The notes beneath the pieces were generated by a model. That model was not told the origin of the DNA, ran no database searches, and saw nothing but the letters and a program-made list of their open reading frames with translations. From the NCBI RefSeq assembly GCF_003932505.1, contig NZ_QZMU01000001.1, positions 1,116,001-1,180,000 on the forward strand: 64,000 nucleotides of DNA. Direction: 5' to 3'. A program made the position numbers and the translations under genes. Source of the DNA: Thiohalobacter thiocyanaticus. Its GTDB lineage: Bacteria > Pseudomonadota > Gammaproteobacteria > Thiohalobacterales > Thiohalobacteraceae. Below, piece after piece: positions 1 to 12,376 of this stretch (the stretch's first letter is position 1; every line of letters starts with the position of its first letter).

Positions 1-283
1 CCGCGCGCAGCGACTCCTCCAGCGGCGTGCCGGAGCGCACCAGGGTGGCGAGCTGGCGGGTCAACAGGGCCAGGTCGGTGGCACTGACCCCGCGGCGCAG
101 GCGCAGTCCCGGGCCACGCGGTCTGCCCCGGCCGGATTCCTCCTGCGCCACCGGCTCCACCGCCATGGGGGTGAGCTGGCGTTCACGCAGCTGCTGGCGT
201 ACCTGGCGGGCGGTATCGCCCTCCAGCACACCGCTGCGTTCGCGGCCCTTGGTATCCAGTGCGGTGTATTCGAATGCGGGCAT
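1..283 (-). CDS. gspF: Type II secretion inner-membrane protein GspF, N-terminal part
   Basis: GspF is the polytopic inner-membrane platform protein of the type II secretion system and works with the GspE ATPase. Only the first 94 codons are in the window; the rest lies beyond base 1. The visible protein starts MPAFEYTALDTKGRERSG, the usual GspF opening, followed by a stretch rich in Arg and Gln and then ATDLALLTRQLATLVRSG, the start of the first T2SSF domain. The ATG at 283 is the natural start. It lies about 200 bases downstream of gspE on the same strand, as in gspC-D-E-F operons. The spacer between them carries an inverted repeat. Confidence 0.9.
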   Translation of the reverse strand, partial: MPAFEYTALDTKGRERSGVLEGDTARQVRQQLRERQLTPMAVEPVAQEESGRGRPRGPGLRLRRGVSATDLALLTRQLATLVRSGTPLEESLRA

Positions 284-308
284 GGGGATCAGTAAAGTCG
301 TTTACAGA

Positions 309-473
309 TAACCGCCAGGACGCCAAAGGCGCCAAGGGTTAGAAATGCATGATTCAGACTGCATCGAATTGACCTGTCGTTCCGACGGTCTTATGGAACG
401 CCAGCAAAGATCCCCATCGGGGTGTGGTTTAGAAAGCATGTTCACACTCGGCGCCCTTGGCGCCTTGGCGGTT
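309..473. repeat. Inverted repeat pair between gspE and gspF
   Basis: Bases 309-340 contain AACCGCCAGGACGCCAAAGG followed by CGCCAAGGG. Bases 451-473 carry the reverse complement (CGCCCTTGGCGCCTTGGCGG then TT). The two arms enclose about 110 bases with no coding potential. The layout of short arms with a small filler resembles the bracketed units seen in the purD-accB block, but the arm sequence differs. I cannot assign it to a known element. Confidence 0.6.
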
Positions 474-480
474 CAATCAA

Positions 481-2001
481 TCAGTCTTCCCGCGTCACCC
501 GCAGCACTTCCTCCAGGCTGGTGTCGCCCTGCAGCACCAGGCGGGCGCCATCCTGGCGCAGGCTGGGGGCGCGGGTGCGTACATAGCGTTCGATCTCGTA
601 CTCGCCGGCACCGTCGTGCACCATCTGGGCCATGTGCTCATCGACCTCGAGCAGTTCATAGATGCCGGTACGGCCCTGGTAGCCGAGCTGGTTGCAGGTG
701 GCACAGCCGGCGGCCTTGTACAGGGTGGGTGGCTCCGCGATGTCGACCTCGAGCGCCCGGCAGTCGGCTTCGTTGGCGGTATAGGGCACCTTGCATTCAT
801 GGCACAGCACCCGTACCAGCCGCTGCGCCAGCACACCGACCAGGCTGGAGGCGACCAGGAAGGGCTCCACCCCCATGTCGCGCAGGCGGGTGACGGCGCC
901 GACGGCGCTGTTGGTATGCAGGGTGGAGAGCACCAGGTGGCCGGTGAGGCTGGCCTGCACGGCGATCTCGGCCGTCTCCAGGTCGCGGATCTCGCCCACC
1001 ATCACCACGTCCGGGTCCTGGCGCAGGATGGCACGCAGGCCGCGGGCGAAGCTCATGTCCACCTTGGTGCTGACCTGGGTCTGGCCGATACCGTCCAGAT
1101 AGTACTCGATCGGATCCTCCACCGTGAGGATATTACGGCTGCGGTCGTTCAATGCCGACAGCACGGCATACAGGGTGGTGGTTTTACCCGAGCCGGTGGG
1201 GCCGGTGACCAGGATGATGCCGTGCGGGCGCTTGATGATGCGGTCCATGACCGCGCGGGTGGCCGGGTCCATGCCCAGGTGCTTCAGGTCCAGGCGCCCG
1301 GCCTGCTTGTCCAGCAGGCGCATCACCACCCGCTCGCCGTGACCGGACGGCAGGGTGGAGACACGCACATCCACCGGCCGGCCGGCGATGCGCAGCGAGA
1401 TGCGCCCGTCCTGGGGCAGGCGCTTCTCGGCGATGTCCAGCCTGGCCATGACCTTGACGCGGGAGACGATCAGCGGCGCGAGCACCCGCTGCGGCTGCAG
1501 CACCTCGCGCAGTACGCCGTCGACGCGGAAGCGCACCACCAGGCGGTTCTCGTAAGTCTCGATATGGATGTCGGAGGCGTTTTCCTTGACCGCTTCGGTG
1601 AGAATGGCGTTGATCAGCCGGATGATGGGCGCGTCGTCCTCGCTCTCCAGCAGGTCCTCGGGCTCGGGCAGCTGCTCGGCGATGCTGTTGAGATCCGACT
1701 CGTCGCCCAGGTCCTCCATCGCAAGCATGGTGCGGTTGGAACCCTGTTCGTAGGCTGCGGCCAGCAGGCCGTCGAACTGCTCGGCGGGAACCTCCTCCAG
1801 CGCCAGCGGCACCTGCAGGTGGCGGCGCAGCTCGGCCAGCGCCGCCGGCCGGGCATCGGGCCGGCACTTGACCCGCGCCCGGCCGTCCTCGACCTGCTCG
1901 ACCAACACTCCGTGACGCTTGGCAAAGGCAAAGCCCGGCAGCGCCGGTTCGGCCGATTCGGCCGCCTCCTGCATCACCTGGCCGGGGTCTTCCATCGTCA
2001 T
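481..2001 (-). CDS. gspE: Type II secretion traffic ATPase GspE
   Basis: GspE is the cytoplasmic hexameric ATPase that drives pseudopilus assembly in type II secretion. The 506-residue length is normal. Visible landmarks are an N-terminal domain (about 1-120), the Walker [15 protein letters not shown] near residue 270, the Asp-box region LTVEDPIEY, the Walker B region [12 protein letters not shown], and the His-box region [12 protein letters not shown] four-cysteine zinc module (CHEC near 405, CATC about 40 residues later) is typical of GspE/PilB enzymes. The start at 2001 (MTMEDPGQV) abuts the gspD stop, so the two genes are almost certainly co-transcribed. No defect is seen. Confidence 0.97.
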   Translation of the reverse strand: MTMEDPGQVMQEAAESAEPALPGFAFAKRHGVLVEQVEDGRARVKCRPDARPAALAELRRHLQVPLALEEVPAEQFDGLLAAAYEQGSNRTMLAMEDLGDESDLNSIAEQLPEPEDLLESEDDAPIIRLINAILTEAVKENASDIHIETYENRLVVRFRVDGVLREVLQPQRVLAPLIVSRVKVMARLDIAEKRLPQDGRISLRIAGRPVDVRVSTLPSGHGERVVMRLLDKQAGRLDLKHLGMDPATRAVMDRIIKRPHGIILVTGPTGSGKTTTLYAVLSALNDRSRNILTVEDPIEYYLDGIGQTQVSTKVDMSFARGLRAILRQDPDVVMVGEIRDLETAEIAVQASLTGHLVLSTLHTNSAVGAVTRLRDMGVEPFLVASSLVGVLAQRLVRVLCHECKVPYTANEADCRALEVDIAEPPTLYKAAGCATCNQLGYQGRTGIYELLEVDEHMAQMVHDGAGEYEIERYVRTRAPSLRQDGARLVLQGDTSLEEVLRVTRED

Positions 2002-2002
2002 G

Positions 2003-4126
2003 CTACTCGAGCTCGAATTCGGTTTCGGGCGTGGAATCCGCCCCTGTCTCCGGCACTTCGGAGGGGGGAGGCAATGGCACGGAACCGGGGGCGAAGGACT
2101 CGCCCATCTCCGGCAACAGCGGCGTGTCGTCGCTGCGCATCAGATTCACGCCGCGCTCGCGCTTGTCCAGCTGCTTGGCGCGCATGAAGTTGTACTTGCC
2201 GGCGCTGACCTGGTTCTCGGTGGCCGCGTCACGCAGGATCACCGGCCGCAGGAACACCATCAGATTCTGTTTGGTCTTCTTCGTGGCCTGGGCCTTGAAC
2301 AGGTTGCCGAGCAGCGGGATGTCGCCCAACAGCGGAATCTTCTGCACCGATTCGCTCAGCTCGTCGCTGATCAGCCCGCCCAGCACCACCACCTGGCGGT
2401 CGGCGACCATGACACGGGTCTTGATGGAGCGCTTGTTGGTGACGATGTCGGAGGCGCCGGAGACAGCGGTCTCGGCCACGCTGGAGCTTTCCTGCTCGAT
2501 TTCCAGCTTGATGGCGTCACCCTCGTTGATCTGGGGCCGGATGCGCAGCGTCAGGCCCACGTCCTGGCGTTCGATGGTCTGGAAGGGATTGGTCGCGCCA
2601 CTGGTCGCGCCGGTGTTGGTGAACTGGCCGGTGATGAAGGGCACGTTCTGGGCCACCACGATCTCGGCCTCCTCGTTGTCCAGGGTCACCAGGGTCGGCG
2701 TGGACAGGATGTTGGACTCGCTGTCGCTGCCCAGTGCCTTGATCAGGGCACCCAGGTTCAGTATCTCGGTGCCGAGAAAGTCGGTGGTACCCTCGAAATA
2801 ACCGATACTCAGGCCGTTGCCGGCGGAGAGCGGATTCTGCGCCACCGTGTTGATGGGCGTGGTGACATCGAAATTGGTACCGCCAATGGCGCCGGCATCA
2901 CTGGTATCGGGCGCGGCCCGCCACTGCACGCCCAGCTCAGCGGCCGTGTCGGCATTGATCTCGGCAATCACTGCCTCGACCAGCACCTGGGCGCGGCGGA
3001 TGTCGAGCTGACGGATGACACTCTGCAGCGACCGGTACACATCCGGTGGCGCGGTGATCACCAGCGCATTGGAAGCGGCATCGGCCTGGATGCTGGTCGA
3101 GGCGCGGGGCGCGGCCTTTTGGCTGCCCTGTTCCTCTTCCTCGATCTGGCTGCTCACACCGGTCAGCACCTCGACCAGGTCCTCGGCCTTGGCGTACTTG
3201 AGATACACCACATGGGTATTGCCGCCGCGCTCCAGCGGGGTATCCAGATGGGTGATGATCGCCCGCAGGCGCAGCCGCTCGGTCTGCTCGCCGCTGAGCA
3301 GTATGCTGTTGGTGCGCTCATCGGCGGCCAGCGTCGTGCCGCCGCGCTCGACACCAGCGCCAGCCTGGGCCTGACCCGGCTGACCCTGGCGCATGGAATT
3401 GAGAATGCGCACCACCTCGGCGGCCGAGGCGTGCTCCAGCCGCACCACTTCCACCTCCCCCTCACTCTCGCGGTCGATGCGGCGGATGATGTCGACCATG
3501 CGCTCCACATTGTCCGCACGGTCGGAGATGATCAGTACATTGGTGGAGGGATAGGCGGCCAGGTGTCCCTGCTGCGGCACCAGCGGGCGCAGGATGGGCA
3601 CCAGCTGGGCGGCGGTGACATTCTGCACCTGTACCACCCGGGTGACCATTTCGTCGCCCTGGCCGGGCTGTTCATCGCTGGCAGTGGGGATACCCTCCTG
3701 CTTGGCGTTGACGTCAGGCACGATCTTGACCACCTCGCCACTGGGCACGGCGGCGAAGCCGTGCACCTTGAGGATGGAGAGAAACACCTGGTAGACCTCG
3801 CTGGTGTTCATGGGCCGCGAGGAGATGACCGTGACCTGACCCTTGACCCGGGGATCGACAATGAAGTTCTTCCCTGTGACCTCGGCCACGGTGCCGATCA
3901 GGGCGCTGATATCGGCGTCCTTGAGGTTGAGCGTCACGGTCTGGGAATGGGCGGTCAGGCTGACGGCGAGCAGGAACACGGGCACCAGCAGACTGAACCC
4001 CTGGCGCAGGCGCTTCGCTACGGGTTGATACAGGATACAGGATACAAGATACAGGGGAATGCAAAGCCCCTGCTTCGACTTGTATCCTGTCTCCTGCATC
4101 CTGTATCTGTTGTCGTCAGATATCAC
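2003..4126 (-). CDS. gspD: Type II secretion secretin GspD with repeat-derived N-terminus
   Basis: GspD forms the outer-membrane secretin channel of type II secretion. After a signal-like segment ([18 protein letters not shown]), the mature part begins [20 protein letters not shown] (N0 domain). N1-N3 repeats follow, with the motifs [16 protein letters not shown] and LVEAVIAEI, and then the secretin domain ([21 protein letters not shown]). The open frame begins with a GTG at 4126, five bases after GAGGGGG. It then reads through a GATACAGG-type inverted repeat (4027-4109), giving about 35 unusual residues before the signal peptide. An ATG at 4099 is an alternative start, also inside the repeat. 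I infer that the element inserted near the original start. Core function looks intact. Confidence 0.93.
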   Translation of the reverse strand: MISDDNRYRMQETGYKSKQGLCIPLYLVSCILYQPVAKRLRQGFSLLVPVFLLAVSLTAHSQTVTLNLKDADISALIGTVAEVTGKNFIVDPRVKGQVTVISSRPMNTSEVYQVFLSILKVHGFAAVPSGEVVKIVPDVNAKQEGIPTASDEQPGQGDEMVTRVVQVQNVTAAQLVPILRPLVPQQGHLAAYPSTNVLIISDRADNVERMVDIIRRIDRESEGEVEVVRLEHASAAEVVRILNSMRQGQPGQAQAGAGVERGGTTLAADERTNSILLSGEQTERLRLRAIITHLDTPLERGGNTHVVYLKYAKAEDLVEVLTGVSSQIEEEEQGSQKAAPRASTSIQADAASNALVITAPPDVYRSLQSVIRQLDIRRAQVLVEAVIAEINADTAAELGVQWRAAPDTSDAGAIGGTNFDVTTPINTVAQNPLSAGNGLSIGYFEGTTDFLGTEILNLGALIKALGSDSESNILSTPTLVTLDNEEAEIVVAQNVPFITGQFTNTGATSGATNPFQTIERQDVGLTLRIRPQINEGDAIKLEIEQESSSVAETAVSGASDIVTNKRSIKTRVMVADRQVVVLGGLISDELSESVQKIPLLGDIPLLGNLFKAQATKKTKQNLMVFLRPVILRDAATENQVSAGKYNFMRAKQLDKRERGVNLMRSDDTPLLPEMGESFAPGSVPLPPPSEVPETGADSTPETEFELE
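4027..4109. repeat. GATACAGG-type imperfect inverted repeat inside the gspD 5' end
   Basis: The left arm (4027-4055) is built from GATACAG units. The right arm (4080-4109) is its imperfect reverse complement, built from TATCCTG units, around a loop of about 24 bases. It could fold into a long hairpin. It lies between the likely gspD ribosome-binding site and the signal-peptide codons, so it is both transcribed and translated. Confidence 0.75.
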
Positions 4127-4159
4127 ACCATCCCCCTCAAAACTTGCCCCAGCCTACAC

Positions 4160-5047
4160 TCAGGGCAGTGAAAACTCCAAGTCCAGTTCCTGGTTACCGC
4201 GCCGGATCTGCAGAGAGACCTGCTGGCTGTCGCGCAGCGACTGCACCACCTCTGCGGCCCGGTTCGCGCTGTCCAGCTCCACGCCGTTGACCTGCGTGAC
4301 CAGGTCACCCGGGCGCAGTCCCAGCTGCTGGAACAGTTCCGGCCGGTTGCCCGGATACAGGCGGAAACCGACAAAACGGTTGTTCTCGTTGGCCGGCACC
4401 GGACGCATCAGATCGGTCAGTGCCTGCGGGTTGCTCTGCATCATGCCGCGGTACTCGGACAGGATCTCGCCGGCCCGCGGGTTCGGATCGACCTTCCGGC
4501 TGCTGCCGGCCGCCGCGTTGTCCCCGAGCGCCTCCCGCGGCAGGCGCAGGGTCTCGTGGCGGCCGTTGCGCAGCAGAATGATGCGATCGGCGTAGATGGC
4601 ACTCAGTTCGGCGCCGCCCGGCAGCTCGTCATCGACCCGGAAGCTGCGCTCCTCGCCGTTGGGCGCGGCGATGATGGCGCGTGCCCGCCCGGGATCCTCG
4701 GTCGCATACAGGCCGCGCAGGGTCAGGTTCAGGCGGGTCTCCGGGGCATCGATGGGCGCGGCCCGGCCGCCCCCGCCCGGCGCCGTCCCGGGATCGGCCC
4801 GGCCGAACAGATGCCACTCGGCGATCCGCCCGGCCTGCGGCCGCTCCGGCGCGGGCGCGGCCGGCGTGCGTGCCGCCGACTCGGTCGGTGTCTGGATCCC
4901 GGCTTCCGGCACCGGCGGCGCCGGAACCAGCTGCCAGGTCAGCCGCGCCAGCTGATAGATCACCAGCAGGACCAACGCCAGGGTCAGCAGGCGCGCGCCG
5001 GTGCGGGCCTGGCGTGATGCCAGCCAGTCTTGCCAGGTCATATGCAT
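4160..5047 (-). CDS. gspC: Type II secretion protein GspC
   Basis: GspC links the inner-membrane platform to the secretin and contributes to substrate choice. The 295-residue protein has a short cytoplasmic head, one membrane segment (LLTLALVLLVIYQLARLTW, about 20-38), a Pro/Ala-rich linker, an HR domain (LNLTLRGLYATEDPGRARAI) and a C-terminal PDZ-type domain (FRLYPGNRPELFQQLGLRPG, then VTQVNGVELD). The start MHMTWQDWLASRQ fits the family. It is first in gspC-D-E-F, 15 bases after rhlB on the same strand, so read-through from rhlB is possible. Confidence 0.93.
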   Translation of the reverse strand: MHMTWQDWLASRQARTGARLLTLALVLLVIYQLARLTWQLVPAPPVPEAGIQTPTESAARTPAAPAPERPQAGRIAEWHLFGRADPGTAPGGGGRAAPIDAPETRLNLTLRGLYATEDPGRARAIIAAPNGEERSFRVDDELPGGAELSAIYADRIILLRNGRHETLRLPREALGDNAAAGSSRKVDPNPRAGEILSEYRGMMQSNPQALTDLMRPVPANENNRFVGFRLYPGNRPELFQQLGLRPGDLVTQVNGVELDSANRAAEVVQSLRDSQQVSLQIRRGNQELDLEFSLP

Positions 5048-5062
5048 CGTCTCGATCCGGAT

Positions 5063-6376
5063 TCAGTCCTGCCGGGGTCTGCCGCCCCGTCCCCCCTGGC
5101 GCGACCGCCCCCGGCCGCCGCCACCACCGCGCTGCCCGCCGTCCCGGCCACGACCACTGCCCTGGGGGCGCTTGCGCCGCTCGCGCCGCACCGGCGGCTG
5201 CACCTCGCCGAGCATGTCCTCCTCGACCGCCGCCACCGGCAGCTTGTAACCGATGTAGTCCTCGATCTCGGGCAGCGAGTACACATAATTCTCACAGGCG
5301 AAACTGATGGCATCGCCCTCGGCCCCGGCGCGTGCCGTGCGGCCGATGCGGTGCACGTAATCCTCGGCTTCCTGCGGCAGATCGAAATTGATCACGTGGC
5401 TCACATCCGGGATGTGCAGTCCGCGCGCGGCCACATCGGTGCCGACCATCACCGGCAACTCGCCGGACTGGAACTGCTGCAGCAGCCGCAGGCGCTTGTT
5501 CTGCGGCACATCGCCCGAGAGGATGGCGGCCCTGATGCCGTTGCCCTCCAGGTAGCCCCAGACCCGCTCGGCCTGGTGCTTGGTGTTGACGAACACGATG
5601 GTGCGGTGCGCGTCCATCCGCTTGAGCAGACCGATCAGCAGCGGGATCTTCTCCGCATTGGCGGTGTGATAGAGCACCTGCCGGACCTTCTCGGCCGTGA
5701 CCTGTTCCGGCTCCACCCGGATGATCCCGGGGTCGTTCATGTGCTCGTAGGCCAGTTCCGTCACCCGCCAGGACAGGGTGGCGGAAAACAGCAGACCCAG
5801 GCGCTGCTCCGGCGGCGGACAGCGCCGCAGCAGGTAGCGCACGTCCTTGATGAAACCCAGGTCGAACATGCGGTCGGCCTCGTCCAGCACCACGGCCTGG
5901 GCCTGACGCAGATCGAACAGGTGCTGCTTGAAATAATCGATGGTGCGACCCGGCGTGCCGATCAGCACGTCCACCCCCTCGCGCAGGCGCTGCGCCTGCT
6001 CCTCGTAGCCGGTCCCGCCGTAGACGGCGGCAAATGTAAGCCCGGTGTGTTTCCCCAGCATGACGGCGTCATTGTAGATCTGCACCGCCAGCTCGCGTGT
6101 CGGCGCCAGGATCAGTGCCCTGACCTGGTTCGGCTGACGCTCGGCCGCCGGCGGCTGACGCAGCAGCCGCTCGAACACCGCGACCAGGAAGGCGGCCGTC
6201 TTGCCGGTTCCGGTCTGGGCCTGGCCGGCCACGTCGCGCCCGGCAAGCAGGGGCGGCAGGGTCCGGGCCTGGATCGGCGTACAGCGGCTAAAACCTGCTT
6301 CATCAATGCCTTGCAGGACTTCCGGCGACAGGTTCAGGGAGGAGAATAGGGTCTGATTCTCAGCTTCTTGTGTCAT
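5063..6376 (-). CDS. rhlB: DEAD-box ATP-dependent RNA helicase RhlB
   Basis: RhlB unwinds structured RNA, and in many gammaproteobacteria it is part of the RNA degradosome. All helicase motifs are present in order: [16 protein letters not shown] (Q motif), AQTGTGKT (I), PTRELAVQ (Ia), VLDEADRM (II), SAT (III), IVFVNTK (IV), [11 protein letters not shown] (V) and HRIGRTAR (VI). A basic Arg/Gly-rich tail begins near residue 395. Length 437 aa is close to the family norm of about 420. It is divergent from trxA, with rho beyond, an arrangement conserved in gammaproteobacteria and supporting RhlB over other DEAD-box paralogues. Confidence 0.93.
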   Translation of the reverse strand: MTQEAENQTLFSSLNLSPEVLQGIDEAGFSRCTPIQARTLPPLLAGRDVAGQAQTGTGKTAAFLVAVFERLLRQPPAAERQPNQVRALILAPTRELAVQIYNDAVMLGKHTGLTFAAVYGGTGYEEQAQRLREGVDVLIGTPGRTIDYFKQHLFDLRQAQAVVLDEADRMFDLGFIKDVRYLLRRCPPPEQRLGLLFSATLSWRVTELAYEHMNDPGIIRVEPEQVTAEKVRQVLYHTANAEKIPLLIGLLKRMDAHRTIVFVNTKHQAERVWGYLEGNGIRAAILSGDVPQNKRLRLLQQFQSGELPVMVGTDVAARGLHIPDVSHVINFDLPQEAEDYVHRIGRTARAGAEGDAISFACENYVYSLPEIEDYIGYKLPVAAVEEDMLGEVQPPVRRERRKRPQGSGRGRDGGQRGGGGGRGRSRQGGRGGRPRQD

Positions 6377-6633
6377 GGCGACCTAGCATAACCTATTTTC
6401 GCGGCGGCGAGCAGCCCGCCGCGCCCGCCCCCGGGGCTTGCAATGCGCGAGGCTTTTCGCTGAAATGGCGGGCACGATCCAGATCGGCCGCCGCACGCGC
6501 GGCCCGTGATCCCGCAAACCCGACAACACACCGCGCCTTCCACATCCAGAGCCGGCTGACCCCGGTCCGCTTTCATCGATCCGACAAGCTCTTCTGGCAT
6601 GCAGGGCAAGGCAAAGCAGGAGGTTCGACAACC

Positions 6634-6960
6634 GTGAGTGATCGCATCATGTATGTGACAGATTCATCCTTTGACCAGGAAGTGCTGCAGTCTTCCGAGC
6701 CCGTCCTGGTCGACTACTGGGCCGACTGGTGCGGCCCGTGCAAGATGATCGCCCCCATCCTGGACGAACTCGCCGATGAGTATGCCGGCAAGATCAGGAT
6801 CGCCAAGCTCAACATCGACGAGAATCCGCAGACGCCGCCCAAGTACGGCATCCGGGGCATCCCCACACTGATGCTGTTCAAGGACGGCAATGTCGAAGCC
6901 ACCAAGGTGGGCGCGGTATCCAAATCACAGCTGACCGCCTTCATCGACAGCAATATCTGA
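6634..6960 (+). CDS. trxA: Thioredoxin 1
   Basis: Thioredoxin reduces cytoplasmic protein disulfides and is recharged by thioredoxin reductase. The 108-residue product has the active site WCGPCK (within [18 protein letters not shown]), the cis-Pro loop [14 protein letters not shown] and the usual length. I chose the GTG at 6634 because GCAGGAGG lies about 10 bases upstream and the resulting N-terminus ([16 protein letters not shown]) lines up with E. coli TrxA. The open frame extends further upstream but that part is not thioredoxin-like. It sits between divergent rhlB and co-directional rho. Confidence 0.96.
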   Translation: MSDRIMYVTDSSFDQEVLQSSEPVLVDYWADWCGPCKMIAPILDELADEYAGKIRIAKLNIDENPQTPPKYGIRGIPTLMLFKDGNVEATKVGAVSKSQLTAFIDSNI

Positions 6961-6971
6961 CCGGTTGAACG

Positions 6972-7007
6972 GCCGTCCGGCAAAAAGCTGGACGGCTGCC
7001 GGACGGC
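6972..7007. promoter_or_regulatory. Perfect 10-bp inverted repeat after trxA, in the rho leader
   Basis: GCCGTCCGGC at 6972-6981 is the exact reverse complement of GCCGGACGGC at 6998-7007. An internal GGACGGC at 6990-6996 can pair with the same left arm instead. Two mutually exclusive hairpins are therefore possible. No T-run follows, so a simple intrinsic terminator is unlikely. It may mark the trxA mRNA end or take part in rho leader control; the role is not shown. Confidence 0.5.
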
Positions 7008-7162
7008 ATGCTAGATTAACCGGATAAAGCAAACTCCATAGTTCCTCGGCCTTCACCGGCCCCCCCTGTAAGCTTTAACTTAACGACGCACCTCAGCTCC
7101 GCATCCCTGCCGGATTCTGTTCGTGCTATCCATCCCGTAAACCCACTGCGTCCGTAACAATC

Positions 7163-8419
<1,257 letters not shown>

Positions 8420-8460
8420 TTGCGTGAGGCGTGAAGCGAAAGAGCCTGTAGCGATAGCCT

Positions 8461-8539
8461 GTAGGCCGGAATAAGGGCTGCAGGCCCGTTTCCGGCATTG
8501 CCCTGCCCGCCGGGAACGCTGCGCTTATCCCGGCCTACG
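8461..8539. repeat. GTAGGCCGGAATAAG palindromic repeat
   Basis: GTAGGCCGGAATAAG at the left end pairs with CTTATCCCGGCCTAC at the right end, around a GC-rich centre. It is an intergenic palindrome in the rho-purD spacer, related in style to the GTAGGTCGGGTTA elements at 14361 and 56929. Confidence 0.7.
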
Positions 8540-8560
8540 CGCTTCTGATTATTGCCATCC

Positions 8561-8631
8561 CGTCATCCCCGCGCAGGCGGGGATCCAGTTGCCGCGGAGG
8601 TTCCTGGATCCCGCCTACGCCGGGATGACGG
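8561..8631. repeat. GTCAT-CCC-type palindromic repeat, copy 1
   Basis: CGTCATCCCCGCGCAGGCGG at the left mirrors CCGCCTACGCCGGGATGACG at the right, with GGATCCAG/CTGGATCC inner pairs. Further copies are at 10076, 11885, 15419, 36540, 50774, 58979, 61983 (half) and 63479. All are intergenic. Confidence 0.85.
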
Positions 8632-8699
8632 TGTCTGTAGAGTTCTTTGGAATTAAGAGACCTTAGCGCGCCTTATTCGCCTTCGCGGTTTGAAGCGCG

Positions 8700-9983
8700 T
8701 CAAACCCCACGCCCAACGGCGCGAAACCCGATATCCCGCCGGAAATACACATCCTTCCAGGTAATCGAATCGACCCTGGTATAGGCCCGGCGCTGGGCCT
8801 CGGCCACGTCTGCGCCCAGGGCGCAGACGCACAGCACCCGGCCACCGCTGGTGACGATGGCACCGTCCTGCTCGGCGGTACCGGCGTGGAAGACCTTCAC
8901 GCCTGCTTCCTCCTCACCCTCCAGCCCGGCGATGGGCGCCCCCTTTGAGTAGCTGCCGGGATAACCGCCGGCGGCCATCACCACGCCCAGGGCCGCCCGC
9001 GGATCCCATTGCGCCTCCAGCCCGTCCAGCCGGCCCTCGCTGCCGGCCAGACACAGTTCGACCAGATCGGACTGCAGCCGCATCAATACCGGCTGGGTCT
9101 CGGGATCACCGAAGCGCACATTGAACTCCAGCACCTTCGGCGTGCCGTCCGGGGCGACCATCACCCCGGCATAGAGAAAGCCGGTGTAGGGTACGCCCTC
9201 GAGGGCCAGCCCCTGCACCGTGGGCTCGATCACCTCCCGCATGATGCGCTCGTGCACCTCGGGCGTGACCACCGGCGCCGGTGAGTAGGCGCCCATGCCG
9301 CCGGTGTTGGGCCCGGTGTCGCCCTCGCCCGCGGCCTTGTGGTCCTGCGAACTGGCCAGGGGCAGGATGTTGTCGCCATCGACCATGCAGATGAAGCTGG
9401 CCTCCTCGCCGGTGAGGAACTCCTCGATCACCACCCGGTGCCCGGCCTCGCCGAAGGCATTGCCGGCCAGCATGTCCTGCACCGCCCGGATCGCCTCGTC
9501 ATTGGTCTGTGCCAGGATCACGCCCTTGCCCGCGGCCAGACCGTCGGCCTTGACCACGATGGGCGCGCCGCGGTCATGGATATAACGGACGGCCTCGTTC
9601 ACGTCGGTGAACACGCCATAGTGCGCGGTGGGAATGTTGTGGCGCTGCAGAAAGTCCTTGGCGAAGGCCTTGGACCCCTCCAGCCGGGCGGCGTCGCGGG
9701 TGGGGCCGAAGATCGCCAGGCCACCGTCGCGGAAGGTATCGACGATGCCGGCGACCAGCGGCGCCTCCGGACCAACGATGGTGAGATCAATGGCGTTGTC
9801 GGCAGCGAAGCGGAACAGGGCGGGAATATCCTCCGCGCCGATAGCCAGGTTCTGCACCTTCGGCTCGCGCGCCGTGCCGGCATTGCCCGGCGCGACATGG
9901 ACCGTTTCCACCTGCGGCGACTGCGCGGCCTTCCAGGCCAGGGCGTGCTCGCGGCCCCCGCCGCCGATGATCAGTACCTTCAT
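8700..9983 (-). CDS. purD: Phosphoribosylamine-glycine ligase
   Basis: PurD makes glycinamide ribonucleotide from phosphoribosylamine, glycine and ATP in de novo purine synthesis. The 427-residue protein opens [18 protein letters not shown]. It has the ATP-grasp landmarks [33 protein letters not shown] and [14 protein letters not shown], plus the [20 protein letters not shown] block. Length matches E. coli (429). It lies after purH on the same strand, as in purHD operons, but a repeat-filled spacer of about 220 bases separates them. The 3' spacer toward rho is convergent and carries two palindromes. Confidence 0.97.
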   Translation of the reverse strand: MKVLIIGGGGREHALAWKAAQSPQVETVHVAPGNAGTAREPKVQNLAIGAEDIPALFRFAADNAIDLTIVGPEAPLVAGIVDTFRDGGLAIFGPTRDAARLEGSKAFAKDFLQRHNIPTAHYGVFTDVNEAVRYIHDRGAPIVVKADGLAAGKGVILAQTNDEAIRAVQDMLAGNAFGEAGHRVVIEEFLTGEEASFICMVDGDNILPLASSQDHKAAGEGDTGPNTGGMGAYSPAPVVTPEVHERIMREVIEPTVQGLALEGVPYTGFLYAGVMVAPDGTPKVLEFNVRFGDPETQPVLMRLQSDLVELCLAGSEGRLDGLEAQWDPRAALGVVMAAGGYPGSYSKGAPIAGLEGEEEAGVKVFHAGTAEQDGAIVTSGGRVLCVCALGADVAEAQRRAYTRVDSITWKDVYFRRDIGFRAVGRGV

Positions 9984-10002
9984 GTATTACTCCTAGATCA
10001 AG

Positions 10003-10201
10003 ATCGCCACGGAATACACGGAAAGCACGGACAAATACAATTCGCCAAGCCCGGTGTAACCACAATCCCTTTCAGCGTCATTCCGGCGCAAGCCGGAATC
10101 CATTATCCGCAGAGACATCTGGATCCCGGCCTGCGCCGGGATGACGGGAAACAGACTGATCAGCACCTTCAAGCATTTTCCGTGCTTTCCGTGGCGCTCT
10201 T
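10003..10201. repeat. Bracketed repeat unit 1 (purH-purD spacer)
   Basis: The left arm (10003-10038) reads ATCGCCACGGAATACACGG then AAAGCACGGAC. The right arm (10176-10201) is its shortened reverse complement, TTTTCCGTGCTTTCCGTGGC then GCTC. Between them (10076-10147) sits a GTCATTCC-type palindrome. The unit fills almost the whole spacer between the purH stop and the purD start. Confidence 0.8.
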
Positions 10202-10207
10202 AATGAA

Positions 10208-11787
<1,580 letters not shown>

Positions 11788-11810
11788 GCTTGTCCTTTCT
11801 TGAAAAACTA

Positions 11811-12104
11811 AGCGCGCCACGGATACACGGGACTAACGGACGAAAACGAAACATCTTAATCGAGTCTGTAACCCACCCCTTCAGCGTCATCCCGGGCAGG
11901 CGGGATCCAGATGCCGCTCGGTCACTGGATTCCGGCCTGCGCCGGACATGACGCGGAACTGACTGGCCGAGTTCGGCCGGTCCAGGTAGCCCGTTCACCC
12001 GACACATCCGCCGGCCCTGTATGGTTACGCTGCGCTAACCCGACCTACGCACGCTGAAACAATTTTTATTTGTCCGTGCTTTCCGTGTATTCCGTGGCGC
12101 TCCT
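11811..12104. repeat. Bracketed repeat unit 2 (fis-purH spacer)
   Basis: The left arm (11811-11845, AGCGCGCCACGGATACACGG followed by GACTAACGGAC) and right arm (12069-12104, TTTGTCCGTGCTTTCCGTGT then ATTCCGTGGCGCTC) are inverted. They enclose a GTCATCCC-type palindrome (11885-11953) and a single GTTACGCTGCGCTAACCCGA element (12022-12049). The left arm carries small changes relative to other copies. This accounts for the roughly 326-base gap between purH and fis; I see no gene in it. Confidence 0.75.
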
Positions 12105-12113
12105 GATCGTTGT

Positions 12114-12376
12114 TCAGATTTCTATCTCGTACTGCCGCAGCTTCTTGCGCAGGGTGCTGCGGTTGATGCCGAGGATCTCGGCGGCATGGGTCTGATTGCC
12201 GCCGGCGTACTGCATGACGGTCTCCAGCATGACGGGCTCGACCTCGTTGATCACATCTGTAGGACCATCGCTGGGATCGTGACCGCAGATCATTGAAAAT
12301 ACAAGCTCCAGGATCCTTGACCGAGCCACGCAGGGGGCCGCGTTGGCCTGTTGTTCTTCTTTTTCTCTGCGTTCAT
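12114..12376 (-). pseudogene. fis: DNA-binding protein Fis, frameshifted N-terminal half
   Basis: Fis is a nucleoid-associated protein and activator of stable RNA promoters. The C-terminal helix-turn-helix is intact: VMLETVMQYAGGNQTHAAEI then LGINRSTLRKKLRQYEI. The expected start is the ATG at 12376 (MNAEKKKNN), overlapping the dusB stop as ATGA. The frame is lost around 12300-12350, where the expected LRGSVK...LYF segment is split between frames, and again near 12270. Only a 71-codon C-terminal piece is continuous. The dusB-fis pair is the classic gammaproteobacterial operon. The damage probably reflects the error-rich stretch. Confidence 0.85.

Noticed and set aside
457-4171. Long plus-strand frames opposite gspE and gspD
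   Set aside because: gspE and gspD are certain on the minus strand. These frames have no domain, no plausible ribosome-binding site, and composition typical of antisense shadows.
8420-8699. Possible CRISPR array or attachment site because of regular GC-rich repeats
   Set aside because: The repeats are single palindromes of different families with no regular spacing or spacers, and no cas genes are present.
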